A stretch of DNA of 64,000 nucleotides from assembly GCF_000247695.1 (NCBI RefSeq), contig NW_004624843.1, positions 2,361,659-2,425,658 on the forward strand, read 5' to 3'. Each line of letters begins with the position of its first letter. The stretch's first letter is position 1. The position numbers were made by a program, and so were the translations under genes. Positions 45,648 to 57,034 of this stretch are shown here, piece after piece. Origin of the DNA: Heterocephalus glaber. Its lineage: Eukaryota > Chordata > Mammalia > Rodentia > Bathyergidae. Below the pieces are notes generated by a model. The model was given only the letters and a program-made list of their open reading frames with translations. It was not told the DNA's origin and searched no databases.

Positions 45648-45959
45648 TCCAGTAATATTTCATTAAGAAGTGATACATTAAAAAAATCAAATCACTGTAA
45701 TTATCTGAAAAACAGAAGTGAAGCTAAGGGAACTCTACAATTTTCTTAATAGAGTTCTAGCTCTGAGAAAAAAGTAGAATTTATTTTCTCCTAAGAGCAT
45801 TATTGACCAATGATAAGAATAGAATGTGTTGCATATATAATATGTGTGCATATTTATGCTTTCTCATAGTGTACATACAGTATATACTATATATACATAT
45901 TTCCTTTCAAAAAGAATGGAAGGGAAGAAATGGTATTGCAAAGCTGTAAAAATTTATCA
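45648..45959. other. unassigned AT-rich sequence
   Basis: AT-rich, with 'atatactatatatacata' near 45880. Nothing else recognised. Confidence 0.45.
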
Positions 45960-46418
45960 ATCTCAGTGGAAGTCATGTTGAGGTAAGATGTTTCGAATGG
46001 TTGCACATTTCAATATTGGGGTGACAGGGATTCATACATATTTGAGCTAAAACTTGAAGGAGGAGAGAGGGTGAGCTTTGTGGATATGTAAGGGAAGTAT
46101 ATCTCAAACAAAGAAAGGAGAATTTTGGATGCTTTCCTATGGATGAACATGATCTAAAAACGATAAGGAGGTCAGTAGGGCTCCCTGAGGAGGAAAGAAG
46201 AAGGTGAATGAAGTAACAGGGCAAAGGGGAGCCGTTCAGGCAGTTTTCTGAGGATTTGCAGCCCATTTTAAGGCCAGCGACTTTTACTGTCAGAGACATG
46301 GGGAACTGCAGGGTTTCTGATTGCTATATTGAGTGCAGACTGTAGGGCCCAGAGTGAAGGTAAGAACACCCTTATCACTCTCCTGTACTATCCCAGGCCT
46401 GAGTTGATTATGGGGGAG

Positions 46419-46460
<42 letters not shown>

Positions 46461-46810
46461 AGGCGTGTGATCAAGTACAAGCAGAGGTAAAGTAGAAGGG
46501 ATCAGGATCGGATTCTCTCTTAAAGTTGAACCCACAGGATTATCAGAGAGATTGCACAGAATGTTTGAGAGAGAAATTAAGATGATTCTGAGTCAGTTGG
46601 CTAAAGAGATAAAAAAGATCGGGTTCTCATAAATGAAGTGAAGAAAACTGTAGATGGAATAAATTTGAAGAGAGAAATTAGGAGGCTTTTGCACATATTA
46701 GAGTTAAGAAACTTTTTACATAATCTGATTGATAAGTGGACTAGGACACTGAGTATGGGAACCTCAAGATCAGGTGAGAGTTCTGGGATGGGGTAACAAA
46801 GATGAGGCTC
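45960..46810 (-). mobile_element. L2 with internal (GT)n
   Basis: Reverse L2 order: 'tttgagctaaaacttgaagg', 'ggagccgttcaggcagtttt' (in place of the 'ggaagccactggagggtttt' block), 'attgagtgcagactgtaggg', 'gaacacccttatcactctcc', then after the microsatellite 'gagttctgggatgggg'. The middle is interrupted by (GT)n at 46420-46459. Confidence 0.6.
46420..46459 (+). repeat. (GT)n microsatellite
   Basis: About 19 uninterrupted GT units within the L2. The poly-His/Thr frame on the other strand is an artefact. Confidence 0.97.
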
Positions 46811-49099
46811 ACTATTATTTTATATTCTTATAATTTCGATTTTGTAGGGCCTGTGTAACTTACGTCAGCTCGTTAATTTTCAAAAAAATTATTTTACCTA
46901 TTGTACATATTTTGATACCTAAGAATCTTGCATTGTGACAGAAAAATAAATCTCTTGTAATTTCCTTCTACATATTCTATCCTCATTGCAAATGAGTTTG
47001 TGTGTTCTCACTCTCCTATGATACTTTAGTTACAGATTTTTTAGAATAACAGTTATTGCTCCCAACATTTTGATTTGCCTATTTCCTTTGTTTTCACATG
47101 TAACGTTTGAAAAGTTTGGTGCTAATTCAGTTTCTTGTCCTTTACAAGTAATAGATTTTGGGTCTGGTTGCTTTTATAATTTTATTTTTCTTTTTGTGTT
47201 TTGGTGTTGCAATATCTGTCTGGATAGGAATTCATTTTATTTATTGGACAAGGAAATCATTTTGCACACAGCAAAATGATGCCTGCTCCATCTAAATTCT
47301 CTACTTCATGGCAGAACTCAAAAAATTCAGCAGCTTTGCCCACCCTTCTGCATAGGATAAGAAAAGAGGATCAGAACAGAATAAGAACTGTGTCAATCCT
47401 GGTGAGATTAAACATGAATATGAGGTCCGATTTACCAGTATGACTACACTGCCATTTGTTCAAAGTGGTAATAAGCACAAGCTGCCTGTAATGATGCCCT
47501 GCATGATGTAAATGAGTGTCTTAGAGAAGTCACCCTTGTCCCTAGGCATGCAGAGCAGATATAAAGATAGCCTGGAAGGTAGGGAGTGCAAGATGAGTGA
47601 AACAAAGTGAAAATGTTGGGTAGAACTTTATGAAATGTGACTTTTTAGCTCAAAAGTGAAAAATAAATATTGGCAAATATTTATAGTTAAAGCAATAAAG
47701 TGGCTAAGACAGAGTTTGAATGTTTTCAAGTAATGGAAATTCTTCCTGCTGAAAAGGATTTAAAAAGTATAGATGTAAAATCATCATGAGAAGATAGACG
47801 GAAAACAGGACTGGCATTTAATGAGGAAATCCATGCATCAGAAACAGGAATAAGTAACGTAGCCATAATTGTAATAATGAAGACATATTTGAGTTCCTTT
47901 TCAGACAACAGGAGAAAGTAACATGGGCATACATTATAATAATAAAGACATGACTGATTTACTTAGTAGATGTCTCCTGCACTTCAGAAGGTAAGTGGTC
48001 CAACACAGGCAAATATGAGCAAGTGGGCAAAAGTTGAAGATTGGGTTGGAGGTTCACCAGCAACCACTGGTGTCTAAAATATTGAAACAATCACTTGATG
48101 AAGAGGAATCAGTTGTTTGAGTTTAAGTCCCTACTACTTATTTTATCAAATTACTGGTTATGCTATATTTTACTGTGTATAGTTTATTATTTTTGTCATC
48201 CAAATTAGAATTATCTTCTTATCCTAAGGTTAAATATAAGAAATTGCTTACAAGTGTTGTTAATACATCTGGTATTGGATGAATTCAACAAATAAATGAT
48301 TATATTGACATAATTATAAATGTAGGGCTTACTTGAGTCTATCAGGCTTTGGGTTATACATACACTTGATATAGAACTATATCTATGCAGTAAGTATCTT
48401 TGACAAACATAGACAGTTAATTCAGCTTTAGAAAAGAAATAAATGTACTCTTGCTTATGATGGGGAGCTGTCATATCTCCTATTCTCCAAATGTCCTCTA
48501 AAATTTCAACTTAAGTGGTCTCACTTAAAAACTGCACTTCAGTTTGATCAATATATATAGTCCAGTTTTGTGAAAGATACTTCACAGCATCAACTAAACT
48601 CATTAAACAGTTTGCATTCCAACATTATCAGTGCAAAATCAAATGAAGCTGACATACAAGTGCATCTTGCTTCTCTACTGTAAGTTCTAAAGCAAGAGTA
48701 TTTCCTGAAGGGAACATGTAAGTGCAGAATGTAGAAGAGATTGTTCTGCTGGCCATATGCTCTGTGGGTGTGCCACTGGCAAAGTACAGCAGTGGAACGA
48801 AGCTACACTTCAGTGTGACACATGTTTTTTTTCCTCATACTGGAGAGAAATCAGTGAGTGAGTGTGATTATTAAGTTATTTCATAAAACATGGAACATTT
48901 GTTACCAAAGGCAGGGTAGAGTTTGGGGCTAATTTTCTGTTTTGCATTTCTCTCCTTATGACTATTTGACAATCAGTGATGCACTGATCTTTGCTATCAG
49001 GCTCATTTCCTCTCTGCTGTTAACCACATATCATGAGTTCAATAGTAATAATAATGGACATTGAAACTGTTCTTATTTCCTTATGCATATTATGCCATT
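46811..49099. other. unassigned sequence
   Basis: No confident repeat, RNA gene or exon. Several frames of 60-87 codons on either strand lack recognisable domains. 48590-48830 is repeat-poor. Confidence 0.45.
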
Positions 49100-49495
49100 T
49101 GTCTTAGTTACTTTTCTTGTTTCTGAGAACTAGTACCCAACATTCACAAGTGAAATGAGGAAAGGTTTACTTTGGCTCACAGTTTATAAAGGTTTCAGTC
49201 CATAATTGGCTGGCTCCAAGGCAGAGGGGCACCTCAGAAGAGAAATAGTCCATAGCAGAGCAGGCAGGTGGCAGTGAGGAGCAGCAAGCAGCAAGCCTTC
49301 CTTTCCCTTTTATTCCATCCAGGCTACCAGCCTCTTGGGTGGTGCTGCCCATGCCCATTATCCACAGCCAGAACTAACTAAACCAATCACTGGACTAATT
49401 TAGCAACACACACCCTAAATTCCAGTATCACACACACTAGATCCAGCCAGCTCCAAAAAGCTCTGCCTATGAGCCCATGAGGCCCCTCCTGTTAC
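49100..49495 (-). mobile_element. Rodent MaLR LTR
   Basis: 'tgtcttagttacttttcttg', 'gaaaggtttactttggctca', 'cagtccataattggctggct', 'tattccatccaggctaccag', 'gggtggtgctgcccatg' and 'actaactaaaccaatcac' follow the reverse order of a rodent MaLR LTR. Same type and orientation as the copies at 55.4 and 59.4 kb. Confidence 0.75.
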
Positions 49496-49571
49496 CCACT
49501 CTCCCACTCTGTCTATTCTCAGGATTTTTCTTCTGCCTTTTGCTCTCAGTACCTTCTTCATAATAAGCTTA

Positions 49572-49606
<35 letters not shown>

Positions 49607-50029
49607 CAGTCTTTCTTAGCCTTCCCTCTACTCTATTCTCCTAGCCTTTGGTAGCTAATATTTTCCTTTCAAATTCTAAGAGATCAACTTTTTTTACATT
49701 GCACAAGAGGAAAGTCATTTGATACTTCTCTTTCTATGTCTAGGTTATTTCACTTAGCATAACGATCTTCTGTTTCATACATGTTGTTGTAAATAACAAG
49801 ATTTCATTCATTTTTATGGCTAACTAGTATTCCATTGTGCATATGTATGGCATTTACTGTGTCCCTTCAGCAGTTAATAGGCACTAGATTGTTATTGCTT
49901 GGCTATCGTTGAGTAAGCTGCAATGAACATGAAGAGTGCAAATGTTTGTTCAACAAACTGAATTCATTTCTTTGTTTCCTTTGTATATATACCCAGTTGT
50001 AAGGTTGCTGTATTTCTATTTGTAAACTT
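49496..50029 (-). pseudogene. L1 remnant, left part
   Basis: Reverse L1 3' region: 'tttcacttagcataacgatc', 'ggctaactagtattccattg', 'tgtgcatatgtatggcattt', 'gagtaagctgcaatgaacat', 'tgtatatatacccagttgt'. Interrupted by a B1 at 50030 and an LTR at 50258; resumes at 50600. Contains a (GT)n run at 49573-49604. Confidence 0.8.
49573..49604 (+). repeat. (GT)n microsatellite
   Basis: About 16 GT units. Confidence 0.97.
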
Positions 50030-50132
50030 TGAGATTGTGATCTCATGATGTTGCCCAGGATAGCCTCAAACTTGTGATCCTCTTGGTTCAGTCTCCTTAG
50101 AGGCTGAAGTTACAAGCATGGGACACTATATT
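50030..50132 (-). mobile_element. B1 SINE inside L1
   Basis: Reverse B1: 'gagattgtgatctcatgatg', 'ttgcccaggatagcctcaaa', 'cttgtgatcctcttggttca', 'ggctgaagttacaagcatgg'. L1 sequence ('aggaatctccatactgtttt') follows on. Confidence 0.75.
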
Positions 50133-50257
50133 GTCAGGAATCTCCATACTGTTTTCCATATATTGCACTAATTTACATTCCTGCGAAGAGTACATGAGTT
50201 CTCTTTTCTTCACATTCTCACCAACACTTATCTTTTATCTTTTTAATAATAATCATT
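50133..50257 (-). pseudogene. L1 remnant, middle part
   Basis: 'aggaatctccatactgtttt', 'catattgcactaatttacat', 'tctcaccaacacttatcttt' continue the reverse L1 order between the B1 and the LTR. Confidence 0.8.
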
Positions 50258-50599
50258 TGTGACAGTTAAGCTTAATGATCAACTTGATTGGCTTGGGAGC
50301 CACCTGAGGTATTAGCAAAGCACATTTCTGGATGTGTCTGGGTGAATCACGGAGGTGTGACCTGGAATACTATATATAGCCCCTGGCCACTTCCTTTTTG
50401 GCTTTGTTTCCCTACTCTGCTTCCCGGATGCCATGAATTAAGCAATTTTCCTCTGCTACCTCCTTTCTGCTATGATGTTTCTTCCTTAAAACCAGCCAAC
50501 CACAAACTGAATCCCCCGAAACTGAGTGAAACTAAACCACTCCTCCTTGTTGTGGGTGCTAGGTATTATGTCTCGGTGATAGAACAGCCAAACTGTACA
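50258..50599 (+). mobile_element. Solo ERVL-type (MLT2/MT2-like) LTR inside L1
   Basis: 342 bases starting TG (tgtgacagttaagcttaatg) and ending CA (aactgtaca), the canonical LTR ends. Near-start blocks 'tcaacttgattggcttggg' and 'gatgtgtctgggtg' are ERVL-LTR-like. A 5-base target duplication is visible: tcatt (50253-50257) and ccatt (50600-50604), one mismatch. The L1 reads continuously across it. A 109-codon frame at 50288-50617 lies almost entirely inside the LTR and is not a gene. Confidence 0.82.
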
Positions 50600-50765
50600 C
50601 CATTCTTGCTGGGATGAGGTGATTTCTTACTGTGGTTTTGATGTGCATTTTTCCAACGATTAATGACACTGAGCACTTTTTCACATACCTGTTGTCTATT
50701 TGCACGCCTTTAGAGAAATGTATTTAAGTCTACATATTCTTCCTTTTTAATCATATAAGTTGCCT
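50600..50765 (-). pseudogene. L1 remnant, right part
   Basis: 'ccattcttgctgggatgagg', 'gtggttttgatgtgcatttt', 'ccaacgattaatgacactga', 'gcactttttcacatacctgt' continue the reverse L1 order after the LTR. Confidence 0.82.
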
Positions 50766-50929
50766 CTTACTCAGTTGTTTCCTTTCCTATGCTCAAATTT
50801 CATTTTTATCCTATGGAATACTGGGCTGTAGGTTGAGAAGTTCTAAATAATATTAACGATCATGTGGATAATTATAATATAATGATAATAGGAATAATTA
50901 TATAGTGTGTTAAAAGCACAGGAATGTAG

Positions 50930-51070
50930 TGAGACTTCTTAAATTCTATCTTTACCTCCCCTGCTCACAGATTAACAGTCTGGAATTATGGAAATTATTT
51001 ACTTCTCTGTATGTCAGTTAAGTCACCTGTAAAAATATTCAACTGTTATTGAGTGGGACATTAGATGATC
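50930..51070 (+). mobile_element. MIR fragment
   Basis: Plus-strand MIR: 'ctgctcacagattaacagtc', 'gaaattatttacttctctgt', 'atgtcagttaagtcacctgt', 'aaaaatattcaactgttatt'. Confidence 0.6.
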
Positions 51071-52074
51071 TATATTGATATTTACTGCTCTTTTATTGAT
51101 ATTTCTATTTTTATTGGTGGTACAGCATTTATCAGACACTTGGCCTTAAATCAAGGATACCAAGAAGTTTATCTTTAATATTCATAAATGTATGCAGGAG
51201 TCTTTAAAAAGAAACAAGGTATCTTGTTTAGCCCACTCTGATGTTAAGATTTTGCTATCCATGTAATCTTAGAATTCTCCTAAGAAAATTCAAATAAAAC
51301 ATGTAACTTTGAAGAATTTAATGAAGTTGAGAATCTGTCCATTGGTTTTTCAGTTTCTATAACCCAATTTGGTGAGATATTAGCAGTCTCACAAAAAAAT
51401 ATAACACAAAATCAATTTACAATGAACAAGCATATGAAAATTATGTTTAACAATGGAAGTGACATCTGATTAATGTGGTAAAATTTCTCTAGTTTGCCCT
51501 AAGAGGTCTGGTTTGAATTCTGCAGATTGCATTTGTTCCTATATTCCTGGTACCTGTTATGAATTTCCAGGCACATAACGGACATTAAACAGATATGCTT
51601 TCTCTTTTTGACTGATGATGAGAAAAAAATTATCATAGGATCAGTTATGATGTTATGATGTTCAACATCATAAGAACTAGAAGTACAGAGGATTGTGTTT
51701 TTGAGCTCTTTTCCAGGCAGAATTTAAAGGATGCTGAGTTTTAGTAAAGTTTATTGCTTTATTGATCAAAATAAAAGGAAGCCATGTAACTTTGTGGAAT
51801 TTGTTTAAGATTCCACACATTCCCCTTAATAGGGACAGAATGTCTTGCCAGGACATATTGGATGGATATTTCTAACTTTTGCCTATTGTGGTGTTCTCAG
51901 CAGTCCCATTTTCATTTCTAAAGGATACTTCCTTTCTATGTATAAGGGTTGCATTCAAATCTCTCAATACTGTCACCATTTTATCTCTTTAATTTTTATT
52001 TTTTGCTATTATTCTTTACCCCTTTATGATTCTTTCAGTTCATCACTCCGAAGACATTTTCTTTACTATATATT
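51071..52074. other. unassigned sequence
   Basis: No repeat or gene recognised. A 91-codon plus frame at 51845-52120 shows no domain and is pyrimidine-biased chance sequence. Confidence 0.45.
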
Positions 52075-52240
52075 CAAATCTTCCAACATCTTATTTCAGC
52101 AGCCCTATACTGACAAATAGGTATTAGTGTCTCTAATTTATACCTTCAGAAATTGTCTCCTCAGGAAATTTCAGTAACCTGTCTGAAGTCATACAGCTCC
52201 TAAATATTGGTAGTAATAACTGTACTCAAAAACCAAGACA
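52075..52240 (-). mobile_element. MIR SINE
   Basis: Reverse MIR: 'caaataggtattagtgtctc', 'taatttataccttcagaaat', 'tcagtaacctgtctgaagtc', 'atacagctcctaaatattgg'. Confidence 0.7.
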
Positions 52241-52590
52241 TTTTTGTTAGACTGCACTATTTATGGTTGTTTACAAGTTGTATGTCATCAATGTCAGAAA
52301 TGTGAAAATTCTCTCTTATTACTTATTCTTTTATATAGAAACTTCCTAGTTCTCTATGGTAAAATGTAGAAGAATTAACATGAAGAAACTGGCTAACTAT
52401 GCATTGACCTATCATATTTCTAAGACAGTACCTACCACCTTGTTGCCTTTTCTATGAGTTTAAATCTTCCCCATCTAACATCTCTAAGTACATTGTTAAT
52501 GCCTCAGAGTTTACTAGATGCAGAACTAGACTGATATTAAGTAATCCTACAAGAGAATGATATACAAAGGTATGACCAAGATATATGGTA

Positions 52591-52731
52591 AAAATTTAAA
52601 TTAAAACATTATAATTATTACATTAAAAGACACATTGCCATTAATCCTCAAAATATTCTCCTTTGCTTCAAATATTCATCCCATCATTCTTGTCACTTTC
52701 TGGAGCAGTTCTGGAACTCTTCTTTCATGAC
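52591..52731 (-). pseudogene. mariner-type transposase C-terminal fragment (inverted copy)
   Basis: Reading the minus strand gives the same sequence as the plus-strand segment at 52961-53095: 'gaaagaagagttccagaact', 'gctccagaaagtgacaagaa', 'gagaatattttgaggattaa', 'ggcaatgtgtcttttaatg'. It corresponds to the C-terminal tail of a mariner transposase (pattern 'GEYFEGD'-like) and the 3' flank. Heavily broken. Only the terminal part is present. Confidence 0.65.
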
Positions 52732-52849
52732 TGTCTTTATGAGATGTGATAAAAAATACAGTGAATGTTACTCTTAAGTGCCATCCAACAGAAAGGCAGG
52801 GTTGTAAAAACATTACAGTGTGTCCTCATTCACATTATTCACCAAACCT

Positions 52850-53095
52850 AATACCATGCATGTTCTGGCTCTTCCTTACATTAAAATGACCATGAAAGCT
52901 AAGCATTTTGAATAGCTTCAGATATGGTGGTAGCCATGGCAGTGCAACTAAGGGCACTGATGAAAGAGAACTTCCAGAGCTACTGCAGAAAGTGGCAAGA
53001 ACTATGAAGTATGTTCAAGTGAGGGGGAGTATTCTGAGAGTGATTCATGGTGATCTGTCTTTTATTATAATTTTCTAAAATTTAAACAGTCCCTG
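52850..53095 (+). pseudogene. mariner-type (TcMar-Mariner/MARNA-like) transposase C-terminal remnant
   Basis: Plus-strand coding traces of a mariner transposase C-terminus: 'taaaatgaccatgaaagcta', 'agcattttgaatagcttcag', 'cagtgcaactaagggcactg', 'gaacttccagagctactgca', 'gaaagtggcaagaactatga', 'gtgagggggagtattctga'. Stops and frameshifts are frequent. Together with 52591-52731 it forms an imperfect inverted repeat with ~130-base arms and a ~230-base spacer. Confidence 0.65.
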
Positions 53096-54173
53096 TATTT
53101 TCGATCACACATTTTTTCGAAACGAGATGCACTTGGGATCCTTTGTGGCACACAAGTGGTCTCTCTGTGAATAAATCCTAGGAAGAGGTTTGCTTGCTGA
53201 GTGTAAAACCGGGCAAGGAAGACTGGCAGATTGACTCAAATCTACTAACCTCTCATATTATGCACACTCTAGTGATGAGATTAGAACATAGGCATGTAGC
53301 TAAACTGTGTTTTTTTAAAAATTAAGATTGAAAATTCCTCTCAATTCCTGCTGTGTTTTAAGGAAACATTTTTTACTTAACAGGTTTCTTAGGGTTATCT
53401 AAGGTCCTTTGCTTTGTATTCATTTAATAGTTTCATTCTCAAAAATTTTAGAACACCTTCTTTGACCAAGGGTTTACAGGTATGTAATATATAATTTCTG
53501 CAATCATGCATATATTATTTATTCAGTGAACACTGTGGGGACCTTCTATTCATAAGGCTCAAACTTAAATAGTTTCTCTGTATGTTTGTCTTTGAGGAGT
53601 TCAGTGGTGAAGAAATGAAATGCAAGGAAATAATTACAAACTAATGAGGAAAATTCTATTATTTGGATGGTTCATGTAGTAAGGGAGTTATAGCTAATGA
53701 AATCTGTGGCTAGAGTTGAGAGAGTCAATTATTTTATACAAACTTTATGATTATATTGATTTCAATTTAGTGAATTGAAAATGCATGTCAAAATAAACAT
53801 AAAACTCAAGAGTTTTTGCGCATTAACAAATGTTTTAGAACACAAGAAATTTAGTAGACAAAATAAACTATCCTTTAGTTTCAAAGAAACATGTATTTCA
53901 AATATAACTCAGACTTAATGACAAAACAGCACTGGAGGATGGTTAGAATATAGGGTTGATTTTGTGGTTTTTCTCTCTGTCCTTTCTTCCTTGTTTTAGG
54001 TGATATTTTCTGTTATTTCCAACAAGTGGTTGCATCATCCACACTTAAAGAACTGAAGTTCTATCACTTAAGAATGATGTTGAAGTTCTGTCACTTAATT
54101 AACTCTACTACTGTGCTTGAGGTCAGCCCACTGCTTATTCTGTTTTCCTTATATCCAAGGGAGGTTCTCCAGG
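53096..54173. other. unassigned sequence; possible worn L2 near 53500-53700
   Basis: 'ttattcagtgaacactgtgg' near 53520 and 'gaggagttcagtggtga' near 53596 hint at a reverse L2 or MIR3 but are too diverged to call. The 'cctgtattttcgatcacac' block at 53092-53110 may still belong to the mariner end. Confidence 0.35.
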
Positions 54174-54301
54174 GCAGAGCTTCCCAAACTTTAATGTGCA
54201 GAAAGTTTACTAGAAGATGAGAATAATATCCCCAGACCTTCTGAGTCAAATGGCATTTTAATCAGATCCCACGTAATTCACAGGAGTTTGAAAAATGCTG
54301 A
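54174..54301. mobile_element. MER5/Charlie-type hAT fragment
   Basis: Begins 'cagagcttcccaaactttaa' and ends with an inverted counterpart 'caggagtttgaaaaatgctg', with 'ccccagaccttctgagtcaa' between. This fits the 'caatggttctcaaacttt ... aagtttgagaaccactg' hAT end pattern. Confidence 0.65.
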
Positions 54302-54304
54302 TTT

Positions 54305-54435
54305 AGAGCAATGTTTCTCAGCTCTCACTTTCAAAGGAATTATCCAGCACACTTTTGAAAAATGATGCCCAGACCCCACTCACAATGACATTAGAATTGT
54401 GGAGTGGGGTTGGGGAGCTCTGGACTAATTTAGTA
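54305..54435. mobile_element. second MER5/Charlie-type hAT fragment
   Basis: 'agcaatgtttctcagctctc' start, 'atgatgcccagaccccactc', 'gacattagaattgtgga' and 'ggttggggagctctgg'. It lies only a few bases from the previous element, in a similar orientation. Confidence 0.6.
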
Positions 54436-55241
54436 TGTATTTTTTTGTTTACACATCACATGATTCATTTATATCAAATGACCAGTGCAATGAATGCTCG
54501 GCACCAACTGCAAGAACAAGGTTAAAGTTCCAGAAAGAGGCTTGAATAAAAAGAAAATTAGTAACTTTCATAAAATTGGGCATCTGGAGGCATCAGGTAA
54601 AACAGCAACAACATGAACAAATAAAAGAAAATGAGAAGCCAATATCTGCAAATTGAAGGAAGCATTATATCTGAATTTAAGGTAAATAGCAAGTGTTACT
54701 TCTAGTATAAGTATGGTCTGATTCTAAAGCAATGTATTCTGAAATTCTAATTTAACTGGATGTTCCATATTTTTATTTGCTAAATCTAATTATACTTGGC
54801 TTAGTGTTGCTTTGGTTGAAAGTAGCTTTAGAGCATTGAATGTTATTTTCTGTGGACTGTTTTAACACAGCAAAGTTTCTATCAACACATCCCACACACT
54901 GTATTTGCCATTGCAACATGACCTCAAATTCCAGCCAATACCATTAAAAATATAACAATGGAGTTAGAATTCTAGAAGGGCTGCTATTCCTGGGAAAAGT
55001 AGCAGGAGTGGGATTTGGGGTCACTTCACACAAGTAAGGGGCTCATATATTGGGGCATGATTGGAAGAGCTCCTCACAGAAGTGTGTGCCAACTGATCCC
55101 ATAAATAAGAAACCCTAAAGGAGGAGGGATGTCCACAAAGACTTTCTAGGAAACTCCTGCACACTATGAGGTCCCTTATGAAACCTGTTGTCATCTTGTT
55201 AGTGAATTATTGGATTTCAATACTTCCAGATTCATACTGGT
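54436..55241. other. unassigned sequence
   Basis: No repeat or gene recognised. Confidence 0.45.
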
Positions 55242-55285
55242 TTTATTTTCTTTCCTTTTCTTTTCTCTTTCTTTTCTTTTCATTT
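55242..55285 (+). repeat. (TTTTC/TTTCT)n low-complexity tract
   Basis: Pyrimidine tract of TTTC and CTTTTC units. Confidence 0.9.
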
Positions 55286-55397
55286 TAACATTTCTTTGGG
55301 TAACAGCGAGCATAGCCAGACTGCCAAGGAACAGCTACTTTGGAAATGAACAGACCATCCCATCTAGGACAGTTTAACTGTTAACCAAATGATCTTG

Positions 55398-55838
55398 TGT
55401 TAGCCAGATTTCCATCACTGTAACAAAATACCTCATGTAAACACCTTAAAGGGGAAAAGGACTCCTGGTTTCAGCAGTTTAGACCATGGTCATTTGGCTC
55501 CATTGCTTTTGGTCCATGATGAGGTAGAGTATCATGGCAGGGGGGATAGGAGAGAGCATGCGTATGTGACGGAGTGAGGAACTCACCTTATAGCAGACAG
55601 GAGGTACAGAAAGAGTGTTTCTGGAGGACTTCCTCCTTCATTGTTTATTCCTTCCAGGCTCCCAGACAATTGGATGGTGCTGCCAACATTCAAGGTGGGT
55701 CTCCCCTTCAGTGTGCTGCTCCACATGCCAATCAACTCTGGAAAAATACCCTCAGAGATAAATCCAGAAATGTGCTTTACTACTTTCCTAGGCATTTTTC
55801 AACCCAGTGAAATTCACATCAAGATTAACTATCATAGA
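55398..55838 (-). mobile_element. Rodent MaLR LTR
   Basis: 'tgttagccagatttccatca', 'ctgtaacaaaatacctcatg', 'gtttcagcagtttagaccat', 'gtttattccttccaggctcc', 'tggatggtgctgccaacatt', 'caaggtgggtctccccttca', 'accaatc/gccaatcaactctgga', 'ccctcagagataaatccaga', 'attaactatcatagacc'. Near-complete solo LTR in reverse orientation. Overlapping short frames on both strands are not genes. Confidence 0.85.
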
Positions 55839-56147
55839 CCATCGGAAGGTGAAGATGAATGAGGCCCAAGCCTGTTGTGCTTTAAAACCATTACCACAAA
55901 CCTGAAGAGCTCACATAATTACAAGTTCTGTGAGCATACAGGTTTTGTTATAAAGGATTCTAAGAAAGCGCTTGGATCAAACCTACATTATGTGCCTATG
56001 CTAAATTAATCCATAAACTCCTATTAGAAATTGAATTATTAGTTAATTGAGCATGTGGAGCTATCCAGTTTACAAGAAACTAGAGTTTTTGAGAAGAAAT
56101 AACAATAATAGCAGATATGTCCAGCTTTTTATTTTATTTATTTTTTT
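55839..56147. other. unassigned sequence
   Basis: No family recognised. Confidence 0.45.
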
Positions 56148-56187
56148 ATTTTTGGTACTGGGGAACCAAACTCAGGACTTTGCACTT
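56148..56187 (-). mobile_element. ID SINE, partial
   Basis: T-rich run, then 'ggtactggggaaccaaactc' and 'aggactttgcacttt' match the 3' half of a reverse ID. The 5' half is missing, replaced by AT-rich sequence. Confidence 0.7.
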
Positions 56188-56692
56188 TTTATTTTATTTT
56201 TTAACATCCATCAGTATTCAGGGCCTTTGCTCTTTCCCAGTGGGTCGGGTCAGATACAGCTGTCAGTATGGGACTATTAGTTCAGGATTTGATTTTAATT
56301 ACATTTTTAATTTTGGTATACATTTAGATTTAGGGTCACAAAAATAATATGAGGAGTTCTGTGTACCTTTCACCCAATTCTTCCTAATCTTACATACTTA
56401 TCTTAAAAGCCACTATTGATTGATCGGTACTAAATAAACTCCAGATTTTTCTTAGATTTTACTGGTAATCCTATTAATGTTCCTTTTCTGTGTTGGAATG
56501 CACTTCAATTTAGAATATCACATAGAATTTAAGGTCCAGACTTTTCCTACAAATGCTGGAGTAATTCAAGCTGGATTGTACCACAGACACACAAAAAATT
56601 ATTGAGACATTGAAACTATGCACTAGGGTGGGATACAGCTAGATTTCTATTTTGGTTTAAAGCATTTCTTTAAACCAGAGAAGAATTGTTTT
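56188..56692. other. unassigned sequence
   Basis: No family recognised with confidence. 56280-56560 may be a worn L1, suggested by 'tttcacccaattcttcctaa', without firm landmarks. Confidence 0.4.
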
Positions 56693-56820
56693 GCTCAGTT
56701 GTTCTCAAACTTGGATGCATCCTGAATCCTGAAACATTAAGTAATGTTGATGTGCCCAGACACGCTGACTTAATTGGTATGAGGTGTAAACTTGGAATCT
56801 ACATTTATGAGAATTCAGGT
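56693..56820. mobile_element. MER5/Charlie-type hAT fragment
   Basis: 'cagttgttctcaaacttgga' start, 'tgcatcctgaatcctgaaac', 'gatgtgcccagacacgctga' and 'tggaatctacatttatga' follow the MER5 order. Confidence 0.6.
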
Positions 56821-57034
56821 TCCAAATGGAGAATTCACCAGAGGGTGCAGTATGGTTCACCCCATACTATGTGGACGGAAATCTTGAAGCTTCCTCTGAA
56901 TGTATGTGCTTAATGGTGCTTTGCAGGACTGAGGAGTAAAGATTCTACTGCAGTTGAGCTCAGGAGAGAAAACCAAAGACAGCTGCAGTTTATGGACTTG
57001 AAGTGGAAATGAAACATCCTAGAGTAGATACATA

